DNA of 64,000 nt from Daphnia carinata (Eukaryota > Arthropoda > Branchiopoda > Diplostraca > Daphniidae). The notes below the pieces were generated by a model, which saw only the letters and a program-made list of their open reading frames with translations, ran no database searches and was not told the origin of the DNA. The stretch covers positions 6,110,501-6,174,500 of the forward strand of contig NC_081331.1 in NCBI RefSeq assembly GCF_022539665.2, read 5' to 3'. A program made the position numbers and the translations under genes. The first letter of the stretch is position 1. Every line of letters begins with the position of its first letter. This document shows positions 9,616 to 19,602 of the stretch, piece after piece.

Positions 9616-12519
9616 TTACATCGTTGCCTGAAAAAGGAATAAAGATGCTATGATTCCTATCGAAGAGCAAACGGCGAAAAGTAGCTCGTAGAGAAGCCGA
9701 GGAGCGAATATTTTCCAAACCATCAGATGTCGGCGATGCAGGGCCGCAGCGCCCATGCAACCAAACAACTAACGGTAACGCAGGTAAGTAACTAACGCTA
9801 TCTTTTTCAAATAAAAAAATTTTGCTACTTACGCGCACAGCATGAAAGAAGAGGATGTAGAGCCATCCATTCGCTAAACGCATCCGCGACTCCTTGTTCT
9901 TTCGGACCGTAGTTGTTGACAGGGCCGCGATGGGTACAGCCATGGCATGCAAAAGCATTGAGAAGGCTGTGCTGTAACTAACGAAGAACGTTGGCAACAC
10001 GTTAGCTAAACCGCCTTGGCTGTTGGCGTGTGAGAAGCCTACAAAAGCTGATTCCCTATCAAAACAAAAAAGAAACAATTGAATATAATGCTGAAATGAG
10101 TTACTTGTACTGGAAACATACCACGGAATGCTGGCTAGGCTAGTGTGGTGCCCACTGGCGAAGAAACCATGCAAGGATAAAATTCCGTAGAGAGGCCACA
10201 TCTCTTCGCTGCTGCTGGCCTCAGCGAAGAGTTGCGAAAACAGCACGATACTGACAAGTGTTAATATAATACCTGGCGCCAGGCCGTCGCCAGCTAAAAG
10301 AACGGCAAGGGTTGACAGTAGGATCACCATGTCCGATGTTTTTCTGCGGTAATTAGATACCTTGGCGTGCTCATTATCGATTACAAACTGATAGATATCA
10401 CGGGCTAGTTTTAAGACAAAGACAGAATAGAATACTTTTGGCAGAAAAGTTAATGCAGCTGTGTCGCCACCCAAAAGGAAACAGGCGCTTTGCACAATCC
10501 AATGGCACCAGACGATGGCAAACAGATATCCGATTTTCTGATCGACTTGAAGGTATCGGGTAAGAAGTAAATAAAGAACAATGCAAGATACGAAAGCCAG
10601 GGACATTCTTTGATACAGCATCCAGTTGGATCCTGAAAGACTGGTAAGACTACGATGGAGGCTGTGTGCTTCACAAACAGGGAACTGCTCTTCCCGGCAA
10701 CGAAAGAAAGCCAACCCCAATCGTACAGACAAGCTCAATCCACTTCTGATTATAAGCTGGCCCGTTTTACGCTTGAAGAAAAGGGGTAGCCAGATCAGTG
10801 TTTGTGCTAGGAAGTGAACTACGTATGGTTCCTCAACAACAAAACTATTTGAGGTATAAGAAACAGCAAGGAAAAATGGAACTAGGGAAATCAAGTGGAA
10901 TCCCTTAAATCGCATAACACGCATTGCCATAGTCAAATATATCAAAACTGGTGCTAAGCTCAAGCCAAGAATCACCATGATGTGCAATCGTTGAAGTAAA
11001 AGGGAAAAGAACGCCCCGGCAACGCCAATGTAACTGACAGGCTTCATGGAAGTCGATTCGCAGTCGATGAGCATAGTTGCATTCAACAGCAAAGAAGAAG
11101 TAAAAATTGCCAATCCAACAATGATGGAGATTACGTCGAAACGAGCCCACATTGAACGACAGATTTCTTTAGCTTCTGAGAGGAAAGTCTGTGCCGTCGT
11201 TATGAATTCTTTAAGCTTTTCATGGTTGGGGCAACAACTTGAATCAGATGAACAATTTTGGAAACATCCTTCAATTTTTTGTCCTTTGAAGAGATCGGAG
11301 ACATGTGTGAACTTGCTGCTTAGTTGTTGGTATTCTGCCTCTGGGAAAGGCGATTCACGCCTATATGTTTCCAAATAACGCCAAATTTGTTTGGCGTTTA
11401 TGTACAGGGCATCGGAGAAGTATGATAACGCAATCGCTAAATTATCTTTTTCACTGGTGTGGATTTCTTGCAAAAGTTGCTCGGGGAAAACGAAGTCTAG
11501 TATCACTGAACCTAGATTTGAATAAGGTATTGGTATGCCCAGCAATATAGACAAGGTTGGTACAAGGTCTACTTGGCTGACAACTTGCGTCTTCGAATCA
11601 TTGAATTTTATATTCCATCCAGGACTGTAGGCAAATAAACCAGCGTTGATTTCGTCTGGGCTGTCACCACCATGATCACCAGTTCTTGTCATCCCATGAT
11701 CACCCATGACTAGTAGCAGCGTTTGAGAATTCATGTTGCGTACAATTTTTTCAATTAAAGAGTTCATCTCTTTTAATTTTCGGGGCATGACAGGATGTTC
11801 GGGCCCGTAACGATGACCTGTATGATCGACCCCTAAGCAGTGAGCGATCAGCAAATTCCAATCTGGTTTCAAGATTTCCGATACCAAATGTCCTTCCACT
11901 CCCCGATCGACGGTATTAATGTCCCACACATCAAATGATGGGAATGGATAGGATCGATGGAAAGAGTTGGGAAACAATCCCATCCAAGTGTCATCACCCA
12001 TGAATGTCACATTCAAGCCAGATGAAGTTATTTGGCTCAGAAGATTGTCTTCAATGAGTTCATCACTTGCAAAATTGCTTCCAACATCAATGAAAGTTGG
12101 TAAACTGCCTGTAGTTATACCCTTCAGACGTTGCATTGTAGAAGTTGGAGGATCTGCGACAAACTGGTAAAATTAAGGGTCATAAAATAAGCTTTCATGT
12201 GTTGAAACTTATTGCATACCTGATATAGAACACCATGGTCATCTTTCAACAACTTGTGCACAACAGGAAGATTATTTTGGTAGATGGCTCCATCACTTGT
12301 GGAATCATTGTAGGCGAGGAAATCATATCGGAGGGCATCGATAAGTAGAATTATTACTTGCCTGTACTTGGGATCCAAACAACAAGAAACACCGTCGAAC
12401 GCTGTAGACTTCAGATGAACTTCACGACGGATTAGCAAGAAACCTTGAAGAAAGTGCAAAACACCATTGGAGTACAACAAAAACAGCCAGGCGAAAAACA
12501 CCGTATATCTTTTTTTCAT
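9616..12519 (-). CDS. PIGO: GPI ethanolamine phosphate transferase 3 (PIG-O)
   Basis: Four exons: 12220-12519, 10122-12163, 9833-10055, 9616-9768, total 905 aa (human 1,089). PIG-O is an ER multi-pass enzyme that adds the bridging ethanolamine phosphate to the third mannose of the GPI anchor. An N-terminal membrane anchor (residues about 7-30) precedes a luminal alkaline-phosphatase-fold domain: LLIDALRYDF, the nucleophile region PPTSTMQRLKG, HCLGVDHTGHRYGP and GDHGMTRTGDHGG carry the metal-binding and catalytic residues. After a Cys-rich loop (CCPNHEK) come many transmembrane helices. The last exon ends RRHLMVWKIFAPRLLYE, the signature PIG-O tail. Ignoring the last intron gives a plausible but wrong C-terminus. 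The 66 bp intron 10056-10121 has no stop and keeps frame. Head-to-head with LSM1. Confidence 0.95.
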
Positions 12520-12949
12520 TTCAGATTTCAGTTTTTAACAACAAAACTTTTTAGTTTTGCGGCCAAACCATTTCGTCGTTTATTCTACTACTTTCGAATT
12601 ATTTTGCAGACTAACATTGCGAGGTAGACAAACATAAAAATCTTTAGCATCTGTAAATTGATTGATAGAGCTTGAAAAACACGAATTCTTGAAATCTTGA
12701 TAATTATTCTTTAAATACGATAAATTGGAAAAATATTAATTTTAAAAATATTTTGATAAGCATTCAATAACGTTGAAAATTCAACGCTGGGGCAGGTGTC
12801 ACTAGAAGCCGTTCGTTCCTAGAATTTTTTAAAATTCATTAAGCAGACGAATTGACGCATGCCATTTCATAAGATACGCATGCACTCTTGACCCATCAAA
12901 CTGCACGTCTAGCACGAGTTTTGTTTTAAAAGCTAATGATATCTAGAAA
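12520..12949. promoter_or_regulatory. Head-to-head promoter region of PIGO and LSM1
   Basis: 430 bp between divergent start codons, AT-rich, with a perfect 7 bp palindromic arm pair (GAATTTT/AAAATTC) at about 12822-12837. No TATA box was recognised. Shared promoter function is inferred from the layout. Confidence 0.5.
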
Positions 12950-13479
12950 ATGAATGTCGCTTCATTACCCGGCACGGCGACTCTACTTGAAGATTTGGAC
13001 AGTAAGTGTTTGCCACTAAAACACCTAGTTGTTATGATGTAATGTTTACCTATTTTCAGAAAAGGTCATAGTCGTACTTCGCGATGGCCGGACGTTAATA
13101 GGATATCTTCGAAGTGTGGACCAGTTTGCCAACTTGGTCCTTCATAAAACAATTGAGAGAATTCATGTTGGGAAAGAATATGGTGATATCCCACGTGGAG
13201 TCTTTATCGTCAGAGGAGAGAATGTTGCCCTCTTGGGTGAAATTGTAATGCTATAACTTCTTAAATTTTGGTCAAGTCTTACCAAGCCTCTGTTGACTAT
13301 AGGACTTGGAAAAAGAGGAAAGAATTCCTCTCACACAAGTTGGTGTTGAAGATATCCTTGAAGCCCAAAGACTAGAACAAGAAGAAAAACAGGCCAAGGA
13401 AAAAGTAAGAATGAAGAGACTCAAAGAACTAGGACTACAATCCACTGTTGCAGATTACACTCATGATGATGCTTTTTAG
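12950..13479 (+). CDS. LSM1: U6 snRNA-associated Sm-like protein LSm1
   Basis: Three exons: 12950-13001, 13060-13244, 13303-13479, giving 137 aa (human 133). The Sm fold is complete: Sm1 motif [24 protein letters not shown] and Sm2 motif [13 protein letters not shown], with the LSm1-specific [15 protein letters not shown] between them. LSm1 replaces LSm8 in the cytoplasmic LSm1-7 ring that binds the 3' ends of deadenylated mRNAs and promotes decapping in P-bodies. The charged C-terminal helix ([20 protein letters not shown]) is present. Shares its upstream region with PIGO. Confidence 0.97.
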
Positions 13480-13524
13480 TTTTGAAGCTTGTGAAAATTG
13501 TTTTGATTCGTGACAGGGAAAACA

Positions 13525-13530
13525 AATAAA
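13525..13530 (+). terminator. Polyadenylation signal of LSM1
   Basis: AATAAA 45 nt after the LSM1 stop codon. Confidence 0.75.
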
Positions 13531-13792
13531 CGATTCCTTTTGTATACTTTGGTGTGTTAAATTTGGGATTCATTAAGGCTTCAGTTTTTTCACTTGCACA
13601 AATTCAGTTGGCATTTGTGAAATTAGAAGTTTTGAGCAGGTGAGTAATACCTAAAAATTTCAGGTGTTTTAGCTCTAACTAAAAAGAAATCTAAAAGCTA
13701 CGCTGTGATTGGTTCATCCAAAGCTAAAAGAAGATCTATAAGCCCCTCCCACTTCATGTTGACAACATCAGTCACTTGATAAAATTTACTTG

Positions 13793-13800
13793 TATAAATA
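13793..13800 (+). promoter_or_regulatory. TATA box upstream of DHRS4
   Basis: TATAAATA lies 26 bp before the first in-frame ATG of DHRS4 (13826). With normal spacing, transcription would begin at about 13818-13832, at or around that ATG. This bears on which Met is used (see findings). Confidence 0.55.
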
Positions 13801-13825
13801 GTTTGCTACTAACCTGATTATCGTT

Positions 13826-15129
13826 ATGATATTGAAGACTGCTGGCATACTATCTCGACGATTCCTGTTCACCACTGCGACTACAAAGATGAGCTCTACT
13901 GCAAAAAAATTAGATGGCAGAATTGCAATAGTAACAGCTTCAACAGATGGGTACATATCTATTGTTTACATTGTGTTTTACTCGAACTTATATAGATACC
14001 GTTGTATTAAATGTTTTTTTGTGTGTGTTTGTATTTTTCAAGAATTGGCTTTGCGATCGCCAAGCGATTAGCTGCAGATGGAGCACAAGTTGTTGTTAGT
14101 AGTAGAAAACAGAAGAATGTTGACGCTGCTGTTGCTAAACTAAAAATGGAAGGGCTAACTGTCACTGGAATGGTTTGTCATGTTGGTTTGAAGGAAGACA
14201 GGGAAAAACTGATTGAAAAAGTACTATTATTTTTGATTATTTGAATTATGATACCCAGTTTAATTCCCATCACTATTTACTTTGCTTTTTAGACTGTTTC
14301 TCTTTTTGGAGGACTAGACATTTTGATAAGTAATGCTGCAGTAAATCCTGTTTTTGGACCAGTGCTGAGCGTAAGCAACCAATAATTACAATGATTGTTT
14401 CACATGATTAGCCTCAATAATTTCCCTAAGTGCCCTGAAGATGCCTGGGACAAAATTTTTGACATTAATGTAAAGACAGCTTTTTTACTGGCTAAGTCTG
14501 CTGTCCCTCACATGGAAAAGAGAGGGAAAGGATCCATCATCTTCATCTCTTCAATTGCTGGATTTCAGCCATTCTCAGTAAGGATTCTGCTCCACGTTTC
14601 ATGTTCCGCAATGCTAGTCCTAACGAGAAATTAAAACCATTATAGGCTCTAGGGGCATATTCTGTAAGTAAAACGGCACTACTAGGCTTAACGAAAGTGC
14701 TAGCACAAGAAGTTGGACATAGTGGCATCCGCGTGAACTGTATTGCACCTGGTGTCATTCAAACCAAATTCAGTTCAATGGTAACAATCAAATTTGCTTT
14801 CTAATTTACCTCTACCATCGATGGGCGCAATTCAATTCTTAAATTTTTTTTTCTTTGGTTGTCTGTGGTTTTGTAACTATACATTTTGTTGCGTAGTTGG
14901 TAGACAACGATGCCGTACGTAACAAAGTCCTTGAGGGCATACCGCTTCAAAGGTAAATATATTCCTTTAAAAAAGACTATGAGGTGAACCTAACATTTCT
15001 GGAAATTTTTGTAGGATTGGACAACCAGAAGATATGGGAGGATTGGCTTCCTTTTTGTGCTCCGACGACGCTTCTTTCATAACCGGGGAAAATATTATTG
15101 CCGCTGGTGGAGCTCAGTCAAGACTTTAA
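13826..15129 (+). CDS. DHRS4: Dehydrogenase/reductase SDR family member 4 (peroxisomal)
   Basis: Seven exons: 13826-13950, 14043-14220, 14293-14370, 14431-14577, 14646-14780, 14897-14952, 15015-15129; 277 aa (human 278). Classical short-chain dehydrogenase. Cofactor loop [15 protein letters not shown], followed by [12 protein letters not shown], which fits NADP(H) use. The SNAAVNP motif is present; catalytic Ser is in ISSIAG and Tyr/Lys in YSVSK. The C-terminus is SRL, a peroxisomal targeting signal type 1, as in vertebrate DHRS4. Family members reduce retinal and other carbonyls. The first 21 residues ([21 protein letters not shown]) are hydrophobic and basic like a mitochondrial presequence; a second Met at 13889 would give a protein without it. 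Convergent with TP53RK. Confidence 0.95.
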
Positions 15130-15176
15130 ATCACATACAACGTATTTTTGTATCATAGAGGGCTTACAATAGCACT

Positions 15177-15182
15177 AATAAA
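15177..15182 (+). terminator. Polyadenylation signal of DHRS4
   Basis: AATAAA 48 nt after the DHRS4 stop. Cleavage would be expected at about 15192-15212, inside the 3' end of the oppositely oriented TP53RK transcript. Confidence 0.7.
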
Positions 15183-15210
15183 GATATTATTCCGGGTATG
15201 AAAGGAACTA

Positions 15211-15216
15211 TTTATT
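15211..15216 (-). terminator. Polyadenylation signal of TP53RK
   Basis: AATAAA on the minus strand (TTTATT on plus), 8 nt after the TP53RK stop codon, so the 3' UTR would be very short. Confidence 0.65.
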
Positions 15217-15224
15217 TAAAGAAC

Positions 15225-15948
15225 TTAACCGGCCATAGAACGCTTTCGACCACGGAGGCGAATTTCATCAAGTTTCTTAAGGGTTTCTTTACCATCTTTC
15301 TTATTTGACATCAGGTATGACTTGAGGATGATTTCAAATAAAGGTTCAGAATTGGGATGAGTGCTTAACATGGCTCTCTCAAGAACATACAAGTCAACAC
15401 CTTTATCTTCAGCTGAATGGTCAATAAAGCTGAGGCCAAAATCAATCATCGTAAGCTTAGAAATATCACCACTTCTAATCAACATATTAGAAGTAGTTAA
15501 ATCCCCATGGATGATGTTTTGTGAATGCAAAAGACCAATCGTTGTTCCAATAGTTGAGGCCAATTGATCAAGATTGCTTTTTGATGTAGGATCTTTGATA
15601 TAATCTTTGACAGTCACACCATCAACAATGTGTTCCATCATTATATGGTTTAGTTCCATATTGACACAGTACACAGTTGGAGCATGAACACCTATGTACA
15701 CAACTGATTTAATTTGAAGCCAGTGCATAATAATTACGTTTAAGATTACCTGCCAAGCGGCAACGGACAAGTGAACGAACTTCATTTTTAACTCTTTGGG
15801 TTGAAATTTCTCGGTCAAGATGAGGATGTCTGTAACGCTTCGGAAACCGTTCTTTGACGATGCAAGGTTTTCCATGAAAAGAACCACTGTAAATTTTTGC
15901 CTCAGAACCCTGTTTGACCAAAACATAGGGCTGCTCTTTCATATCCAT
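15225..15948 (-). CDS. TP53RK: TP53-regulating kinase / Bud32, KEOPS complex kinase
   Basis: Two exons, 15750-15948 and 15225-15691, split by a 58 bp intron; 221 aa. A minimal atypical kinase: LVKQGSEAKIYSG glycine-loop equivalent, VKERFPKRYRHP with the ATP lysine, catalytic loop HGDLTTSNML, DFGLSFI metal site, then DKGVDLYVLERA and LSTHPN. The basic C-terminal tail RLRGRKRSMAG is the conserved Bud32 tail used in tRNA binding. In KEOPS it works with the Kae1/OSGEP subunit to make threonylcarbamoyl-adenosine at position 37 of ANN-decoding tRNAs. The 12-15 residue N-terminus is shorter than the human one. Head-to-head with PRPF31, tail-to-tail with DHRS4. Confidence 0.96.
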
Positions 15949-16706
15949 TTTCGAAGAATTCTGAATGTTTTACCGGTAAAATTATTCAGTCAACTCCCAT
16001 GCTGATGGCAGACGTAACTACGTTTTGCGAGGGAAAGTCGGTAAAACGTGGGGTTTTGGATGTTGGTCTCGGAAACTGGTGGGATGCAGTGCGGGATGAC
16101 TGTGCGGGCTGCGGGACAATGTTTCATTTTCTCCCCTTAAACACTGCCACGGTAAGACCCACGACCGACTCATTCGAACAAAAATTATTTAGTGACATAA
16201 CTACATTCGAAAGTAACTGTGTGGGTTAAGACGGAATTTTCTTCTAGTGATGGGGAGAAACTAAGAATTACCTTTGACTCGTCCATCGAGGCGCTTTCGG
16301 CTAAGTCAGCTTGACCAATCAACTAATTAAGTTTTTAACGCCACAGAAAGAATAATCCTTTATTTTTAGTGAATTGTGAAGATAACCTTACCAGAACCAC
16401 TTACACTTTAATTAGAACTTTTCGCCTTGCAGAACCTTATTTCCTAGTTTACGCAACACTTTAGCAGACTACGCCTTTTACCCAGGCGATTTTTGAAAAT
16501 AAATGCTTATGCCATCTAGCGGTCTGCTAGTTAAGTAAGCAAATTGTGGCAGACTATTTTGATTTTGATGTATTGTGTACGCATAGTTTGCCTTCTTAGT
16601 TTTTACCGGTAATCCACTTGTTTAAATTTTATGTACGACAATCGCATCGTATTAAATATTTTGTTTCATATTTGTTATTATAGGAATACCTTAATTTGTC
16701 TCCAAA
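15949..16706. promoter_or_regulatory. Head-to-head region between TP53RK and PRPF31
   Basis: 758 bp between divergent start codons. A short open stretch at 15999-16229 has no family resemblance and is not called. The region contains a CTCF-like motif at 16511-16523. An AG at 16682-16683, shortly before the PRPF31 ATG, would allow a spliced 5' UTR. Confidence 0.45.
16511..16523 (-). promoter_or_regulatory. CTCF-like motif ACCGCTAGATGGC
   Basis: The minus strand reads ACCGCTAGATGGC, close to the CTCF core (CCRSNAGRKGGC). It lies 184 bp upstream of the PRPF31 ATG in the divergent promoter. Binding is inferred only. Confidence 0.4.
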
Positions 16707-18621
16707 ATGTCGTTGGCTGACGAATTACTTGCGGATTTGGAAATGGATGATGAGGACACTCACATGGATGTAGGGATGCAGCTTCCTGAACCTTCAGTTG
16801 AAGTAAAAACGGAAATCAAGCAAGAATTCTTTGTACCACCGGTTGCAAAGTTGACTCTTGATGATGTTTGTAAACTGAGAAATTCACCCCAGCTTGTCAG
16901 CATCCTGGAAGAAATAGAGAAATACTGTGGGCAGAATCGCACGTCTGAGAATATTCAGGTATATTTCTGAATACCATAAATAAGAAGTAAATATTAACCT
17001 TTTTGAATGTTATAACTAGGGTCCTGTAGAAGCAGATCCAGAATATCAACTTATTGTTGAAGCAAATAATTTGGCTGTTGAGATTGACAATGATGTCAAT
17101 GCCATACACAAGTTTGTCAGGGACTTGTATGCCAAAAGATTTTCAGAGTTGGAGTCATTGGTGGTGAATCCATTGGAATACATTACAACTGTTAAGGAAC
17201 TTGGAAATGAAATCAGCCAAGCTAAGCATAGTACAGTATTGCAACAGAATCTTACCCAGGCAACCATCATGGTGCTCTCTGTGACAGCCTCCACCACACA
17301 AGGGTAACTTGTTTTTTAAGGGACATTTCAATAAAAACAGGGTTTTATGTGTGTTTGCATTACACAGGAAACCTCTAGATGGTGCGGAACTGAGTAGGGT
17401 CATGGAAGCTTGCGACACTGCTTTGGAACTAGATAAATGCAAAACCAGAATCTATTCCTACGTGGAGAGTCGCATGACGTTCATAGCACCAAACTTGTCA
17501 ATTCTAGTTGGCGCACCCATTGCTGCCAAGTTGATGGGTAGGAAGATCTTATTAATCTACAGAGCACAAACATCTTTATACTGTAAGGTTTCCTGCATTA
17601 CAGGTGTAGCTGGTGGATTAACGGCCCTTTCCAAAATGCCAGCCTGTAACATCCAATTACTCGGTAATCAAAAGCGTACCTTATCTGGATTTTCTCAGAC
17701 AGCCACTTTGCCCCACACGGGTTTTATCTTTGAATCGCCAATCGTGCAAGATACACCTCCAGTAAACCTTGTTCTATTTCCGGCACAAAATGGCTGCTCT
17801 AATATTTCGATTTCAATTGTAGGATCTTAGACGCAAAGCAGCACGTTTGGTTTCCTCGAAATGTACTCTAGCAGCTAGAGTGGATGCGTTCCACGAGAGT
17901 TGCGACGGGACTATTGGGCGCAACTTTCGCGAGGATGTCGAACGTAGATTGGACCGACTCCAAGAGCCACCGCCTGTGAAGGCTATTAAACCATTGGCGG
18001 CCCCGTTGGAAGCCCCTCGGAAAAAACGTGGTGGCAAGCGTGTTCGCCGTATGAAGGAGAAGTACGCCCAGACTGAAATGCGTAAACAAGCAAATCGCAT
18101 GACGTTCGGAGAAGTATGTCACTTCCTTGTTCTCTGTTGCACGTAATTCGAATGCGAAATTACCGTGTTTTTCTGTGTGTTTAGATTGAAGAAGACGCAT
18201 ACCAAGAAGATTTGGGCTACACCCGAGGCATGATGGGTAAAGGTGGACCGGGTCGCATACGAGGACCGACCATTGATGAGAAGACGAAAGTGCGCATTTC
18301 GAAAGCCCTGCAAAGAAATCTACAGCGTCAGCAAGCGTATGGAGGGGCTACTACCGTCAAACGCCAAGTGGCCGGTACGGCTTCCTCTGTGGCTTTTACT
18401 CCGCTCCAGGTATACCATTTGTCCTACTTTTCTCGACCTACGTACGTATGATATCATTATTGTCTGTTTATTTGTTCCAGGGGCTTGAAATCGTTAATCC
18501 GCAAGCAGCTGAAAAGAAAGTTAGTGAGGCCAACATTCGGTACTTTTCAAACCAGGGTACCTTCTTCAACGTCAAAGACGTCAGCTCAACGCCGTTACCT
18601 GGTGGCAGTTCGACTAAGTAG
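16707..18621 (+). CDS. PRPF31: U4/U6 small nuclear ribonucleoprotein Prp31
   Basis: Seven exons: 16707-16958, 17020-17303, 17368-17537, 17604-17761, 17823-18113, 18185-18409, 18481-18621; 506 aa (human 499). Prp31 bridges U4 snRNP and the U4/U6.U5 tri-snRNP by binding the 15.5K-U4 5' stem-loop. An acidic N-terminus (ADELLADLEMDDEDT) leads into the NOSIC/coiled-coil part (IVEANNLAVEIDNDVNAIHKFV, ITTVKELGNE), then the Nop domain (APNLSILVGAPIAAKLMG, AGGLTALSKMPACNIQLLG, HTGFIFESPIVQ, RKAARLVSSKCTLAARVD) and the Prp31 C-terminal domain (KKRGGKRVRRMKEKYAQTEMRKQANRM split over its length, GMMGKGGPGRIRG). The tail TFFNV is conserved in the family. All phases join. Confidence 0.97.
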
Positions 18622-19602
18622 AACGAATCGCGAGTAGTTGTGATGTCGTATTTTCTATTCTGTCGCCATGCCTGTTGACTCTTCGGGATGAGGTGTATGT
18701 ACAATAAGCCGGCTCCGTTATTTCGTCTTTTTCATGCACACGATTTTTTTCATTTTATTTTGCTCATTGCACTTGAAAGATTTTTCATACACCATGATGC
18801 TTCCTAGTATTTTTACGAAGATTGCAAAAAAAGTCAACAAATCAAATACATCGTCATTCAGAATAGAAAAAAAAGTAGTATAGCGGTCTGACATAACACG
18901 CGAGGTCTGTACACATTGTGACACGTAGTCACCGTTATTGTCATAATAATATTACCATTTGTTTTAATAATAATACTAATAAGGCATCGGGAAGTTGAAA
19001 GAAAATGAAGGATTTGAGAAGGAAGATGAGCAGATGAAATTTAAATATAAAAAAGGCACTATTCGCTACATTTTTACATACAAGTGTTTTGGGGGCGTTA
19101 GGTGGACATCAGTCGAACAGGTTCGCGATTACCTTAATTGGTCGTATGTAGTCACGAAGGAGAAACAACATAACCTGTTTCCTGTTATTCCCTCCACTGG
19201 ATTCCTTCGTGTCCTGCTCGTCTAAAAAAAACAGAATAAGGAGAAACAAAACCAAAAAAAAAAAAAGTGGGGAATGTTTGAGAGCGAAACTGGATCATAA
19301 AAGAATTAAAATAAATAACAGGAAGGAATGCTGGAAAAGCAGATAATTTAAACAAAAAGTGGGAGAAACAGCCATAACGGTTTTGGATGTATATCTGGCT
19401 CGATCCATCACTGGTGTCACATTAATTCCATCATCTTGTCGCTGGATGGAATTAAATTTTTGTTTTAACTAAATACGGGAAGTTAGTGTTGGCTGTTGTC
19501 ATTTTCTTTTCTTTTTTTTTTTTGTAGTTTTGTTTTGTCTTGAAACACACGTTGCGATAACAAAAAGTGTAGATCTCTTCCTCCCCCTACATTAGTTAAC
19601 AT
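18622..19602. other. Convergent 3' region between PRPF31 and the first serine protease
   Basis: 980 bp holding the 3' ends of two facing genes. An AATAAA on the plus strand at about 19309-19314 and several A-runs are present, but no signal close to the PRPF31 stop was certain. An open stretch at 18995-19225 shows no family features and was not called. Confidence 0.5.

Noticed and set aside
9554-9768. Unspliced C-terminus of PIGO reading through the last intron
   Set aside because: Splicing 9769-9832 restores the conserved RRHLMVWKIFAPR tail; the read-through end matches nothing.
15999-16229. Open frame in the TP53RK/PRPF31 promoter region
   Set aside because: Short, no family resemblance, and within a divergent promoter.
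18995-19225. 76-codon open frame after PRPF31
   Set aside because: Charged low-complexity start, no homology and no splice partners.
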